Below are positions 1 through 9,423 of a stretch of DNA of 64,000 nucleotides, one piece after another (positions within the stretch are counted from its first letter, which is position 1; every line of letters starts with the position of its first letter). Origin of the DNA: Methylococcaceae bacterium (GTDB taxonomy: Bacteria > Pseudomonadota > Gammaproteobacteria > Methylococcales > Methylomonadaceae); the NCBI GenBank assembly GCA_021647585.1, contig JAKIUK010000001.1:156669-220668 (forward strand). The letters run 5' to 3'. The position numbers and the translations under genes were made by a program. The notes beneath the pieces are model-generated. The model did not search any database and was not told where the DNA came from. It was given only the letters and a program-made list of their open reading frames with translations.

Positions 1-61
1 CCTTAACACTGATATTCAAACTTAAAAAAATTATAATCATCAATAATTTCATACTATTCAT
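1..61 (-). CDS. 5' end of a secreted or lipoprotein gene (partial)
   Basis: Twenty codons are visible before the window ends. An ATG at position 61 lies 8 nt after the yjbQ stop, and an AGGTG Shine-Dalgarno sits about 4 nt before it. The peptide starts MNSMKLLMIIIFLSLN: a basic residue then a hydrophobic stretch, as in a signal peptide or membrane anchor. The spacing suggests it is the last visible gene of the hemE-transporter-yjbQ transcription unit. Nothing can be said about function. Confidence 0.5.
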   Translation of the reverse strand, partial: MNSMKLLMIIIFLSLNISVK

Positions 62-69
62 AACACACC

Positions 70-489
70 TCATTCACCATTTAATGTTGCTATTATATAC
101 CTACTTCCCGCACTATTTCGATGCTCACACAAATAAACACCTTGCCATATTCCCATCTGCAAGCGTCCATTGGAAACAGGTATTGTTAAATCACCGCCTA
201 ACACCACAGCCTTTATGTGAGCGGGCATATCATCACTCCCTTCCAGAACATGCCGGTAATAAGGTTCATTTTCTGCAATGGCGTGATTGAAATACGCCTC
301 CATATCACCCCTTACATCAGGATCGGCATTTTCATTGATTGCTAATGACGCTGATGTATGTTGAATAAACAAATGCAGCAAACCCACCTTGATTTGTTTT
401 AGTTCTGGAATATCTTTAATAATTTCACCTGTTACCAAATGAAAGCCTCTGCACCTAGCCTGTAATTCTATTTTGTTCTGCACCCACAC
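70..489 (-). CDS. yjbQ: YjbQ/UPF0047 family protein
   Basis: A 139-residue protein of the YjbQ (UPF0047) family, the usual length. Diagnostic stretches are HTSASLAINENADPDV near residues 44-59, then the EGSDDMPAHIK motif, an IPV..GRL segment and a C-terminal GIWQGVYLCEHR. The conserved His and acidic residues are those thought to bind metal. Family members have been reported to complement thiamin-phosphate synthase mutants, but the cellular role is poorly established. The start is GTG directly after the transporter stop codon, with GGTGA five bases upstream, so the two genes are probably translated together. The family call is firm; the activity is not. Confidence 0.88.
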   Translation of the reverse strand: MWVQNKIELQARCRGFHLVTGEIIKDIPELKQIKVGLLHLFIQHTSASLAINENADPDVRGDMEAYFNHAIAENEPYYRHVLEGSDDMPAHIKAVVLGGDLTIPVSNGRLQMGIWQGVYLCEHRNSAGSRYIIATLNGE

Positions 490-1956
490 TTATGTCACCC
501 ATAAAAAAGGTATTAACCAATAACTGATACAACTAATTATAACAACTGAGATTATATTTAGAACAAATCCCACTCTTACCATCTCGAAAACCTTAATCCT
601 TCCACTACCAAAAATAATTGCATTGGGAGGTGTCGCAACTGGAAACATAAATGCACAGGATGCAGATAATGTTGCTGGTAACATCAGCCACACAGGATGT
701 ATTTCCATCACTTTTGCCGTTGAAAGCAGAATAGGCATGACTAATTGAGTTGTTGCGGTATTAGATGTTAATTCTGTTAATAAATTCATTCCGGTAGAAA
801 TAGACAAAATCAGCAGATAGAGAGAAACTGACTTCAAACCCTGCAACTGTATGGCCAGATGGGCCGACAATCCACTTTCACTAAACCCGTAAGCCAGTGC
901 AAACCCGCCACCAAATAACAAAACAATTGACCAGGGCAATTCTGAAAAAACTTTTTTATCTAAAATGGTAGTTGTCTCTCCCTTATCTCCAGTTGCGGGA
1001 ATAAAGAACAGTATTGTTGCCATTGCTACAGCAACACTCCCATCATCTATCATTTCCCCATAGGGCAGGTAACTGCTCCAGCCTTGAAAAACCAAACCAC
1101 CCACAGCAATACCTTTGCGTGTAATCCAAAGTGTTGCGGTCAATATAAAAACAATTAACACTGTTATCTCGGCAGAACCAAATGTCCCCAATTGACTTTT
1201 CTCAGTAATAACCAGCTGTTTTAAATCGTTTGAATTTGGTAATTTTCTTAAATAAAGCATGCTTAAAATTGCAAACAGTGCAATTAACAAACTTAATCCG
1301 ACAGGAATTGCCATCATCATCCATTGAGCAAAGCCTACTGATTCACCACTTACTAGCTGATGAAACCGGGCAAAAACTAAATTTGGCGCGGTACCAACCA
1401 ATGTCATCATACCTCCTATTGATGCCGAATAGGCGATGGACAACAGCAGACCCAAGGTAAACCGGTGGGCTTGTTGTTCCGTCAAAAACTGTTCATAACG
1501 GGAAATAATAGCTAATGCAATGGGTAACATCATTAACGTAGTCGCGGTATTTGAGATCCACATTGAAAGCCCTGCTGTTGCCAGCATAAAACCTAGAACC
1601 AGTTGCACAGGATGACCGCCACACACAGCCAGTATATTTAGCGCTATTCGCTTGTGTAAATTCCATCGCTGCATAGCTAAAGCAATGATAAATCCACCGA
1701 TTAATAAAAAAACCGTTGAATTCATGTATTGAGCTGCTGTTGCTTTACTAGAGGCTATTCCCAGAACAGGGAAAAGTGTGAGTGGTATAAGCGCGGTTGC
1801 TGCGAGAGGTATAGCTTCGGTAATCCAAAATATTGACATCATGACAGCACAAGCTGCCATTCTACTAGTTTGTTCGTTTTCACCAAAATTTGCGTATAGC
1901 AAAATATACAAAGGCAGAACTGTACCCAATGTCAGCCCCACCCTTTTCATAATCAC
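490..1956 (-). CDS. DASS/SLC13 family sodium:carboxylate or anion symporter
   Basis: A 488-residue polytopic inner-membrane protein of the divalent anion:sodium symporter family (SLC13). The two family repeats are visible: WITEAIPLAATALIPL near the N-terminus and paired SNTATT motifs (about residue 135 and in the C-terminal half), with MPVATPPNAI near the end. The SNT segments form the sodium- and carboxylate-binding hairpins in VcINDY. Substrates are typically C4-dicarboxylates, citrate or sulfate; sequence alone does not decide which. It sits between hemE and yjbQ on the same strand with short gaps. The start ATG is followed two codons later by another ATG, so the true start could be three residues shorter on either side. 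Confidence 0.9.
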   Translation of the reverse strand: MIMKRVGLTLGTVLPLYILLYANFGENEQTSRMAACAVMMSIFWITEAIPLAATALIPLTLFPVLGIASSKATAAQYMNSTVFLLIGGFIIALAMQRWNLHKRIALNILAVCGGHPVQLVLGFMLATAGLSMWISNTATTLMMLPIALAIISRYEQFLTEQQAHRFTLGLLLSIAYSASIGGMMTLVGTAPNLVFARFHQLVSGESVGFAQWMMMAIPVGLSLLIALFAILSMLYLRKLPNSNDLKQLVITEKSQLGTFGSAEITVLIVFILTATLWITRKGIAVGGLVFQGWSSYLPYGEMIDDGSVAVAMATILFFIPATGDKGETTTILDKKVFSELPWSIVLLFGGGFALAYGFSESGLSAHLAIQLQGLKSVSLYLLILSISTGMNLLTELTSNTATTQLVMPILLSTAKVMEIHPVWLMLPATLSASCAFMFPVATPPNAIIFGSGRIKVFEMVRVGFVLNIISVVIISCISYWLIPFLWVT

Positions 1957-1988
1957 TTTAACTTAGCTTAATAAAATGTAAAAAACAC

Positions 1989-3053
1989 CTATAAATGATA
2001 TTGAGGACTAAATTCATGAACTGCATCAACCATTGCTTTCACATGCTCTGGATTCACATCAGGCAAAATGCCATGCCCTAAATTAAATACATGCCCAGAA
2101 CCCTGGCCATATTTTTGCAAAATAATCTTCACCTTTTCCCTTATCTTTTCTGGCGTTGCATATAGAGAAATGGGGTCCAGATTACCCTGCAATGCAACTT
2201 TGTCACCTACCCGGGAACGCGCATTAGCAATATCAGTTTGCCAGTCCAGACCTAAACCACTGTATCCTGCATCGGCCATATCTTCCAGCCATAGCCCACC
2301 ACCTTTGGTATAGAAAATAGTTGGAACCTCTGTTCCGTCAACATTGGTTTTAAGTAATGAACGCACCTGTTTTGCATAATTCAAGGAAAACTCATTATAG
2401 TCTTCGGTAGAAAGCAGTCCACCCCAGGTATCAAAAACCATAACAGCTTGAGCACCCGCTTCTATTTGGGCATTCAGATACAAGGCAACCGATTGAGCCA
2501 ATTTATCCAGCATTTTATGCATAACCAATGGCTGCTGATACATCAAGCCTTTTACTTTTTGAAAAGTTTTACTGCTCCCCCCCTCCACCATGTATGTTGC
2601 AAGCGTCCATGGACTTCCAGAGAAACCTATCAACGGTACTCTTCCCTGCAGATTTTTTCTGATTAAACTCACTGCATCAACAACATAACGTAAATCTGTG
2701 TCAGGGTCTGGAATAGGCAGTTTATCAACATCACCTTGTGTTCTGACAGTGTTTTTAAACTTAGGCCCTTCACCTTCAGAAAAATACAATCCCAAACCCA
2801 TTGCATCTGGAATTGTCAATATATCTGAAAATAAAATCGCAGCATCAAAATCAAAGCGTTCTAATGGCTGCAGTGTTACTTCACACGCTAACTCCGGATT
2901 GGTACATAAATCCAGAAAACTACCGGCTTTTGCTCGTGTTGCTCTATATTCGGGTAAATATCGTCCCGCCTGTCTCATCATCCATACTGGCGTTCTATCA
3001 ACTGGCTGTTTTAATAGAGTTTTAATAAAAATGTCATTTTTTAAAGATGTCAT
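1989..3053 (-). CDS. hemE: Uroporphyrinogen III decarboxylase
   Basis: Cytosolic HemE removes four acetate carboxyls from uroporphyrinogen III to make coproporphyrinogen III, the branch point between siroheme and haem. The protein has 354 residues, the normal length. The N-terminal signature PVWMMRQAGRYLPEYR holds the catalytic-site Arg residues. GFSGSPWTLATYMVEG marks the second family signature, and the conserved Asp of the FSDIL segment is present. It lies 9 nt downstream of damX, which itself overlaps aroB, so it is probably part of the aroK-aroB-damX run. The damX-hemE neighbourhood is a common gammaproteobacterial arrangement. Confidence 0.97.
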   Translation of the reverse strand: MTSLKNDIFIKTLLKQPVDRTPVWMMRQAGRYLPEYRATRAKAGSFLDLCTNPELACEVTLQPLERFDFDAAILFSDILTIPDAMGLGLYFSEGEGPKFKNTVRTQGDVDKLPIPDPDTDLRYVVDAVSLIRKNLQGRVPLIGFSGSPWTLATYMVEGGSSKTFQKVKGLMYQQPLVMHKMLDKLAQSVALYLNAQIEAGAQAVMVFDTWGGLLSTEDYNEFSLNYAKQVRSLLKTNVDGTEVPTIFYTKGGGLWLEDMADAGYSGLGLDWQTDIANARSRVGDKVALQGNLDPISLYATPEKIREKVKIILQKYGQGSGHVFNLGHGILPDVNPEHVKAMVDAVHEFSPQYHL

Positions 3054-3062
3054 ACACTATCG

Positions 3063-4640
3063 TTAATTATTTATAATTTTTTGTAAATTGCTAAAACTTC
3101 TCACCCATGATTTTCTATACTTGACGGGTAAGGATTTCATTTTATTTGCTGCTATCTCTTTACTTTTAAATGCACCATATATAACTGCATATTTTTCCTG
3201 GCCCTGTTTCGTCATCTGAAAAAACCGCAGATTCGCTTTTAATTTCTGATGCTTTTTTAAAAATTCAACAACTGCTGCTCGTTTAGATAGTACTATTAAT
3301 TGTATCGTGTAATTGTTGCCTGCTTGCGCTAAGACCCACAACCTATCATCTTTTTTACCAACGGGTGCATCGACTGGCGGGGTTGCAACAATCTCTTTAT
3401 CTACTTTTTTGGTAACTAGGGTTTCAGTTTTTTTCGTGACTTTTTTCTTTTCAATTACTTTTTTAGCCACTGGAGCTTGTTTGACAGGAATTTTCTCAAT
3501 AACGGCTCTCTTCTTTTTCTCATCTATTGTAACATGCTCGTTATCTAATCCTGATACCTTAACAACAATCGGCTTTTGCAATCGCTGAAGTTGCTGGATA
3601 TCTTTTTCATCATTAACTTTTTTTGCATCAGGAACAACAAAACTACTGGTAACTTCTATCGTTGCAGGCGGAGGAACTGGAACGCTATTATATTTATTGA
3701 CCAACTCATTCGAAGCTTCACTTATCTGCATATCTATATCAGAATTTACTATGGGAGATGAAACCTTAACTTCTTCAGCCTGTTTCAACATTACTTGTGC
3801 ATCAGTCATCGCTTTATTGACTTGCAAATCCGAATCATCGGAAATCAACCAACTAATTCCAATTGCACTCACTACCATTATCAATAGAAATGTAGCACCC
3901 CCCCATTTATAACCCACGGTTGCGCTATAATTAGATAAGTTGGGAAGTTCAGAAATAATCTTCCCCGGTAACCCATGGGTTTCGCGATATAACTTTTCAA
4001 CTAGACGATCGCTAATTGCATTAAATGAAACAATTGCCCCCGGCTGGGCAGACAAATTTTGTAAAAAAACAGCACACTGTTTTTCTGATAACGGTGGAAT
4101 TTCTATAAAATGGCACTCATCAATCGCTGAGTCCGAACTGCTTTTTATATGTAGCTCATCATGAGTCAATGCAAACACAACTCTTAAACAGGTAGTATCA
4201 GCTGCATACTGAATGAGTGTTGTTATCAACCCAGGAACCAAACGCCCAGCATCATCAATAATGATAACTATTTTCTGGTTCTGGTTATTCAATGCAGAAA
4301 GAATGGATGAAAGCCCCTGGTTTTTAAACTCAGCATAATGTTGGGTTAAAAATTGAAACAATTGTCCCTGTATACTTTCAAAGCTTGAATTCGAAGAACC
4401 CTCAATATTGACCATAGGCCAGACATCTTTTTTACACGCTCTTAATTCATTTAATAATACAGTTTTTCCTATTCCAATGGGTCCACAAATAACCAGCGAT
4501 TGTCTAAGATTAGAAATCAAATGAATTAATAAATCCAGTTTCTGCACACGTTCCAACGTTATTAACGTTGCTTCAACCGACTTTGGCTGCTTACCCAGGT
4601 TTTTATTCACATGATAAATGGACGACTCATTATCCGACAT
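3063..4640 (-). CDS. damX: DamX-like division protein: AAA ATPase, TM segment, SPOR domain
   Basis: A 525-residue membrane protein. An ExeA-like AAA domain occupies the N-terminal half, with Walker A GPIGIGKT (53-60) and Walker B IVIIIDD (about 124-130). One transmembrane helix lies near 247-266. A long Lys/Val/Pro-rich linker follows, then a C-terminal SPOR domain (about 432-520), which binds denuded septal glycan strands. In E. coli DamX the SPOR domain recruits the protein to the division ring. The coding region overlaps aroB by 11 nt, so translation is probably coupled. E. coli DamX is shorter and its ATPase part is degenerate; here Walker A looks intact, so ATP binding is plausible. Confidence 0.88.
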   Translation of the reverse strand: MSDNESSIYHVNKNLGKQPKSVEATLITLERVQKLDLLIHLISNLRQSLVICGPIGIGKTVLLNELRACKKDVWPMVNIEGSSNSSFESIQGQLFQFLTQHYAEFKNQGLSSILSALNNQNQKIVIIIDDAGRLVPGLITTLIQYAADTTCLRVVFALTHDELHIKSSSDSAIDECHFIEIPPLSEKQCAVFLQNLSAQPGAIVSFNAISDRLVEKLYRETHGLPGKIISELPNLSNYSATVGYKWGGATFLLIMVVSAIGISWLISDDSDLQVNKAMTDAQVMLKQAEEVKVSSPIVNSDIDMQISEASNELVNKYNSVPVPPPATIEVTSSFVVPDAKKVNDEKDIQQLQRLQKPIVVKVSGLDNEHVTIDEKKKRAVIEKIPVKQAPVAKKVIEKKKVTKKTETLVTKKVDKEIVATPPVDAPVGKKDDRLWVLAQAGNNYTIQLIVLSKRAAVVEFLKKHQKLKANLRFFQMTKQGQEKYAVIYGAFKSKEIAANKMKSLPVKYRKSWVRSFSNLQKIINN

Positions 4641-5709
4641 AATTTTTCAGCGTTTGCTCAAGCAGCGATTGATCAACATTAGTGGGTAGTGTAGCCTTAC
4701 CAATAGCCTCAAGTAAAATTAGCCTTATTTCCCCATCCACATTTTTCTTATCTACAGACATTAAACCTAAAAATTGAGTCACTTTCATTTCTTTGGGTGG
4801 AATAACAGGTAAAGTTGCCGACTTTAATAAGGCAAGAATCCTTTCAACATCTATTACACTGATCAAGCCCATTCTTCTGGAAAGATCAGCCGCATAACCG
4901 ATCCCTATAGCCACTGCTTCACCATGCAGATACTTGCCATAACCCATTCCGGTTTCTATTGCATGTCCAAAAGTATGGCCTAAATTTAAAATAGCTCGAA
5001 TACCTGATTCAAATTCATCTTCTGCAACGATTTTTGCCTTGTTGATGCACGAGCGTTCAATAACGTATGCCAGCGCCTCTTTGTCTCTCGCCAACAATAG
5101 CGCTATGTTTTTTTCTAACCACTCAAACAACTGTAAATCACGGATAAGACCGTATTTAATCACTTCAGCTAAGCCTGCAATTAGCTGTCTATCATCTAGT
5201 GTATCCAACACCTCCATATCTGCAATAACACACTGCGGTTGATAAAATGCACCTATCATATTCTTACCCAGTGGATGATTAACACCGGTTTTCCCCCCTA
5301 CTGAAGAATCTACTTGCGCTAATACTGTAGTAGGAATCTGTATAAAAGGGATGCCCCGCTGATAGCAAGCGGCTGCAAACCCGCCCATATCACCTATTAC
5401 ACCCCCCCCAAGGGCGATTAATGTTGTATTTCGACTGAATCTTTTTTGCAGTAGCTGATCAAATATTTTATCCAGATAGGCTAAGTTTTTATATTGCTCG
5501 CCGTCTGGAAGCTCTACAGTTTCCACCTGGAATCCAGACAAACTGTTAATAACACGATCCAGGTACAAGGGAGCTATGGTTGTATTGGTAACAACAAGTA
5601 TTTGCTTTGATTTAATATGCTTTAGCAATATTTCCTTATCTTGCAACAAACCTGAACCAATATAAATTGGATAACTCTTTTCCTTTAATTCTACTCGCAA
5701 CTGTTTCAT
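4630..5709 (-). CDS. aroB: 3-dehydroquinate synthase
   Basis: Second enzyme of the shikimate pathway: it converts DAHP to 3-dehydroquinate with bound NAD and a divalent metal. From the ATG at 5709 it is 359 residues (MKQLRVELKEKSYPIYIG), matching the family start; an in-frame TTG three codons upstream is the alternative. Visible motifs are GGGVIGDMGGFAAACYQRG, PTTVLAQVDSSVGGKTGVN and the metal-binding GHTFGHAIE. The 3' end overlaps damX. Normally aroK lies immediately upstream; here 349 nt carrying an inverted-repeat element separate them. Confidence 0.97.
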   Translation of the reverse strand: MKQLRVELKEKSYPIYIGSGLLQDKEILLKHIKSKQILVVTNTTIAPLYLDRVINSLSGFQVETVELPDGEQYKNLAYLDKIFDQLLQKRFSRNTTLIALGGGVIGDMGGFAAACYQRGIPFIQIPTTVLAQVDSSVGGKTGVNHPLGKNMIGAFYQPQCVIADMEVLDTLDDRQLIAGLAEVIKYGLIRDLQLFEWLEKNIALLLARDKEALAYVIERSCINKAKIVAEDEFESGIRAILNLGHTFGHAIETGMGYGKYLHGEAVAIGIGYAADLSRRMGLISVIDVERILALLKSATLPVIPPKEMKVTQFLGLMSVDKKNVDGEIRLILLEAIGKATLPTNVDQSLLEQTLKNYVG

Positions 5710-5820
5710 TTTAATCAATATGTCTCGTATTCATACAGCTCTTTGCTGCAAGGCCCATTAAATTATCTTGTCATTTGACCAGCGGGAGATATCTTTATGC
5801 CAGATATAACTTACCCAGAG

Positions 5821-5963
5821 TTAATTCTACTTTGTCAGATTTTAAATGTTGGGTGCGTTTCACGCACCCAACATTTTTATCCTTCTATTGCCGAAATGGT
5901 GCGTACAACGCACCCTACGAAGATACTTTTGTAGAGTATCCCTTCAAATGTGACAAAGTAGAG
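5821..5963. repeat. Inverted-repeat element A, copy 1 (GGTGCGT hairpins)
   Basis: About 143 bp bounded by TTAATTCTACTTTGTC on the left and its near complement GACAAAGTAGAG on the right. Inside are two strong hairpins: a perfect 14-bp stem (5845-5858 with 5862-5875) with a 3-nt loop, and a GGTGCGT/ACGCACC stem at 5898-5914. The same element occurs inverted at 62559-62705. Size, terminal repeats and lack of coding capacity fit a MITE-like non-autonomous element. It lies between aroK and aroB. Confidence 0.75.
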
Positions 5964-6058
5964 CAAGGCATCTGCAAATAAATCATTTGAAACATTATCT
6001 ATTTATCATACTCCGAGAAACCTAATACATAGGAGGCTGTTGAAAAAACGCTATATAG

Positions 6059-6574
6059 TTAACCATTATATTCATTTAAAATGGATTGTACGACATTTTT
6101 ACTCTGCATAGAGCTGGTTTCTATTTTAAAATCAGCACACGATAAATATAACGCTTCTCTTTCCGCAAACAGCGCCTCTATACGTTCTCTTGGGTTTTTG
6201 GTATCCAGCAGCGGTCTTTGATTATCCCTTTTGGTTCTTTGCAATATTTTATCGACAGAGCATTGTAAATACACTACAAAGCCATTTTCTTTTAATGCTT
6301 TGCGATTGAATTCTGTTAAAATCGCCCCTCCCCCTGTCGCCAGTACAATACCATCAATCTGAGTTAATTCCTGAATCATATTCTGTTCACGAATTCTAAA
6401 GCCTTCTTCACCCTCATATTCAAATATAGTGGGAATATCCACGCCTGTCTGCTCTTCTATGGCCTTATCACTGTCGTAAAACGGGGCGTGTATGGCTTTT
6501 GCCAGCTGCCTGCCTATGGTTGTTTTACCTGCACCCATCAGGCCAATTAAATATATATTCTCTGTCTGCATCAT
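6059..6574 (-). CDS. aroK: Shikimate kinase
   Basis: Phosphorylates shikimate at O3 with ATP in the cytosol. The 171-residue length is typical. The P-loop is GLMGAGKTTIG near residues 11-21. The shikimate-binding Asp/Arg segment FYDSDKAIE follows, then GEEGFRIRE, the GGGAI motif and the lid Arg in RPLL. Two adjacent ATG codons offer alternative starts one residue apart. It lies downstream of pilQ but is separated from it by a strong terminator, so it probably has its own promoter. The next gene in the unit is aroB. Confidence 0.96.
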   Translation of the reverse strand: MMQTENIYLIGLMGAGKTTIGRQLAKAIHAPFYDSDKAIEEQTGVDIPTIFEYEGEEGFRIREQNMIQELTQIDGIVLATGGGAILTEFNRKALKENGFVVYLQCSVDKILQRTKRDNQRPLLDTKNPRERIEALFAEREALYLSCADFKIETSSMQSKNVVQSILNEYNG

Positions 6575-6600
6575 AATTAACCGAGTACGTTAAACCAATA

Positions 6601-6625
6601 AAAAAGGGGGCATTATGCCCCCTTT
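6601..6625 (-). terminator. Rho-independent terminator after the pil operon
   Basis: On the minus strand a GGGGGCA/TGCCCCC stem (6606-6622), extended by A:T pairs on both sides, is followed by a run of T. It lies 22 nt after the pilQ stop and upstream of aroK, so it should end pilMNOPQ transcription. Confidence 0.88.
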
Positions 6626-6646
6626 ATGATTTTTTTTATAGTATTG

Positions 6647-8845
6647 TTATCTTGCTGATAAGGAACTTTTTACTATTTTGGGGGTTACAAATATTAATAA
6701 CTCTCTTTTAGTGCTGTTATCATCTGTATTTTTAAATAACCAGCCTACACCAGGCAAATTAGATAACCAAGGCACTGTATTAGTTGCATTAGAATCTGTT
6801 GATTCAAAAACACCACCTAAGACTACAGTTTCTCCATCCTCAACCTGGACTGTTGTAGTTATTTCTCTTTTATCTATTGCAACTGCAGTTCCTGCACCTG
6901 ATGGGACTGCTACTCCTGGAGCATCTTTTTTAATATTTAGATCCATAATTACATTACCACTCGGAGTAATCTGTGGTGTAACCTTCAATTCCAATACTGC
7001 ATCAATAAGCTCTGTAACAGTACCATCCTGACTACTTGATTGATACGGTATTTGAACACCTTGTTTTATAATTGCTGTCACACGATCTGTGGTCATAACC
7101 CTTGGGTTAGATAGCAACTCGGTATTACCATTGAGTTGATTTGCTTGAATTTCCAGATTTAATATATAATTAGCTCCATCTGATAAAGTCATTGCTAATG
7201 CGCCAGGACCTGATGCCGCCAATGCACTCGCCAGATCTGATAAAGCACTTGAATTATTTTCGCTTTTCGTTTCAACGCCCCGGTCGCTTAATTTAAAATC
7301 TCCACTGTTATATGCAACACCAAATTCAACACCCAATTGTTTAGAAAAATCAGTACTCGCTATGACAATTCTAGCCTCAATCAAAACCTGTCTAACAGGC
7401 ACATCTAGCAGTTTTATAAGACTGTGAATTTCTTCCAATTGTTTAACCGTATCTTTAACTATCAGCGTATTGGTTCTTGAATCTACCGTAGAACGCCCTC
7501 TTTCTGATAGTAAGCCCGATCTTTCACTTTTACTAGTACTACCTCTACGCTGAGATGTAGAGGATCTACTGCCTAATGTCGAACTATTTGTCTGATTACT
7601 TGTAGAACTTGAAGATCTTACAACACTTCGTCCTGTTAACAAAGCCTGTATATCTTCAGCCTTAGCATAATTAATCTGAATATACTCCGTTCTCAAGGGT
7701 TCTAGTTGTTCAACTACAGTTTTTGCCGCTAACTCTTCCTCTTCTATTTTTATAATTTCCGAGGTAGGGGCTACTAAAACCACATTACCTGTTTGCCGTT
7801 TAGACAAACCTTTTGATTTAAGAATCAAATCTAGCGCTTGATCCCAAGGTACGTCATTTAAACGTAAAGTGACAGTGCCTCCCACTGAATCAGCAGCAAT
7901 GATATTAAGCGCTGTAAAATCAGCCAGGATTTGTAGAACAGACCTTACTTCTATGTCCTGAAAGTTTAATGTTAATTTTTTGCCCGTATACGGAAATTTT
8001 TGCTTCAACAAAGCCTCTTTTTCCGCTGAAGTTAAAGGGATAAAATCTATTGTTAACATACCATCAGACTGGTACGATGAATAGTCATAATTCCCATCTA
8101 CGGGTGTTATGGTGATATTAACGCCTGCACCTCTGGGTCTGGCATCAATTTTCCGTACTGGAGTAGCAAAATCTGAAACATCAAAACTTTTAATCAGGGT
8201 TTCTGGAATTTTAGTGTTTAGAAAGTTTAAAATAACTTTGCCACCCCGTTCTTTCACATCGACCACTGTATTCTCTTCAGAAAGCTCTAACATTAGACGC
8301 CCTTCACCTTTGGACCCCCTGCGAAAATCGATATTTTTAATGGTTTGTTCAGGCAGTAAATTAGTGACCCGTCGATCGGCAACCTTTCCCTGGATAGATG
8401 TTTCGACTGTATTCATTGAATTTACTGGTTTTAATACAATATAGACATTATTTCCTATAACTTTGGTTTCGTACGGTACAGTTTTGGACAGATTAATAAC
8501 AACACGCGTCCTGCCAGAGGCCTCGACAACATAAACCGTATTCGCCGCCCCCTGATTAATAGGGTACATCTTTTTAGCTAATTCACTCTTGACGCCAGCA
8601 AAATCCAGTGCAATTCTGGACGGGTTATCTGTTTGAAATATCTTAGGTGTTATAGCCGGGCCATTCATCCCCAAATGAATCTGAATTTCATCACCTGATA
8701 ATGAAGAAAAATTTAACTCCGTAATTGCTGAACCACTTGCCCATACCGAGGAAATCTGTAACAGCACCACAAAGAATCCCGCCAGAAACCAACCAGCAAC
8801 TGACTGCTCTTGTATTCTCATCGTTTTATTATTTTGCATATTCAT
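6647..8845 (-). CDS. pilQ: Type IV pilus secretin PilQ
   Basis: Outer-membrane secretin through which the type IV pilus is extruded. The 732-residue protein starts with a hydrophobic signal peptide ending near WASGSA. Two AMIN-type beta-domains (about 40-270) bind peptidoglycan. They are followed by an STN domain (VRSVLQILADFTALNII, about 305-325), a secretin N0/N1 region and the C-terminal secretin barrel with VLIEARIVIA and VPWLSNLPGVGWLF. A Ser/Thr/Arg-rich linker lies at about 405-455 inside the N1 region. A TAAGG ribosome site six bases before the ATG supports this start. It is the last gene of pilMNOPQ. Confidence 0.97.
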   Translation of the reverse strand: MNMQNNKTMRIQEQSVAGWFLAGFFVVLLQISSVWASGSAITELNFSSLSGDEIQIHLGMNGPAITPKIFQTDNPSRIALDFAGVKSELAKKMYPINQGAANTVYVVEASGRTRVVINLSKTVPYETKVIGNNVYIVLKPVNSMNTVETSIQGKVADRRVTNLLPEQTIKNIDFRRGSKGEGRLMLELSEENTVVDVKERGGKVILNFLNTKIPETLIKSFDVSDFATPVRKIDARPRGAGVNITITPVDGNYDYSSYQSDGMLTIDFIPLTSAEKEALLKQKFPYTGKKLTLNFQDIEVRSVLQILADFTALNIIAADSVGGTVTLRLNDVPWDQALDLILKSKGLSKRQTGNVVLVAPTSEIIKIEEEELAAKTVVEQLEPLRTEYIQINYAKAEDIQALLTGRSVVRSSSSTSNQTNSSTLGSRSSTSQRRGSTSKSERSGLLSERGRSTVDSRTNTLIVKDTVKQLEEIHSLIKLLDVPVRQVLIEARIVIASTDFSKQLGVEFGVAYNSGDFKLSDRGVETKSENNSSALSDLASALAASGPGALAMTLSDGANYILNLEIQANQLNGNTELLSNPRVMTTDRVTAIIKQGVQIPYQSSSQDGTVTELIDAVLELKVTPQITPSGNVIMDLNIKKDAPGVAVPSGAGTAVAIDKREITTTVQVEDGETVVLGGVFESTDSNATNTVPWLSNLPGVGWLFKNTDDNSTKRELLIFVTPKIVKSSLSAR

Positions 8846-8859
8846 TATATAAGCCTTAG

Positions 8860-9423
8860 TTACTCAGCCAGTGCCAATGAAGCCTGTTGTTCACGCCACG
8901 CCCCCGGTTTATCAGGAATAATTTCCATCAACTCAATCCTGTCATCTAAAATCCGTATTATTTCACCGTAATTACGTCCCATATGGTTACCTTGCTGAAC
9001 TCTATGGATTGTCCCTTCAGCTGCTTTAACCAAGGCCCACAAAGTATTATCCATAGTTAATGTCCCTACCATTCTTAATGTATCCAAAGAATAACTCTCT
9101 AACTCTTCTTTTCTTCTCGATCTATCGGGGTGTATACCTGCACCGCCAGAAAACTCAGATCGTTCTTCATCCTGGCGTCTTTCTATAGGTCGAAAAGGGT
9201 CGCGCAACCCTGCTGGTTCAAAAATAAAAGGTTCAACAACTTTGATCTCTGGTAAAGGTTGTATCATTCCTTTAGGCTTCGCCTTGACACCCTGAACATA
9301 TCGGTTTAAATCACTTACATCATTGCTAACACAAGCGCTCAAACCAAGCACAAGATAGCAACAGCTAATACCGACAACTACTTTTTTATTTCGATAAAAA
9401 CGATTTTTGGCGAACAGTATCAT
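8860..9423 (-). CDS. pilP: Type IV pilus pilotin-like lipoprotein PilP
   Basis: Inner-membrane lipoprotein of the pilus alignment complex; its periplasmic domain contacts PilQ and PilNO. The 187-residue protein has a basic N-terminus, a hydrophobic stretch and a lipobox GLSAC, so Cys31 should be lipidated. The C-terminal beta-domain carries GLRDPFRP and SLDTLRMVGTL, hallmarks of PilP. Its ATG overlaps the pilO stop (ATGA), giving translational coupling. It starts the adapter between inner-membrane components and the secretin encoded next. Confidence 0.95.
   Translation of the reverse strand: MILFAKNRFYRNKKVVVGISCCYLVLGLSACVSNDVSDLNRYVQGVKAKPKGMIQPLPEIKVVEPFIFEPAGLRDPFRPIERRQDEERSEFSGGAGIHPDRSRRKEELESYSLDTLRMVGTLTMDNTLWALVKAAEGTIHRVQQGNHMGRNYGEIIRILDDRIELMEIIPDKPGAWREQQASLALAE

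Noticed and set aside
84..290. Plus-strand frame over yjbQ
   Set aside because: Antisense shadow of a conserved gene; product has no family resemblance.
2698..3066. 122-codon plus-strand frame over hemE
   Set aside because: Lies wholly antisense to a highly conserved enzyme and has no ribosome site.
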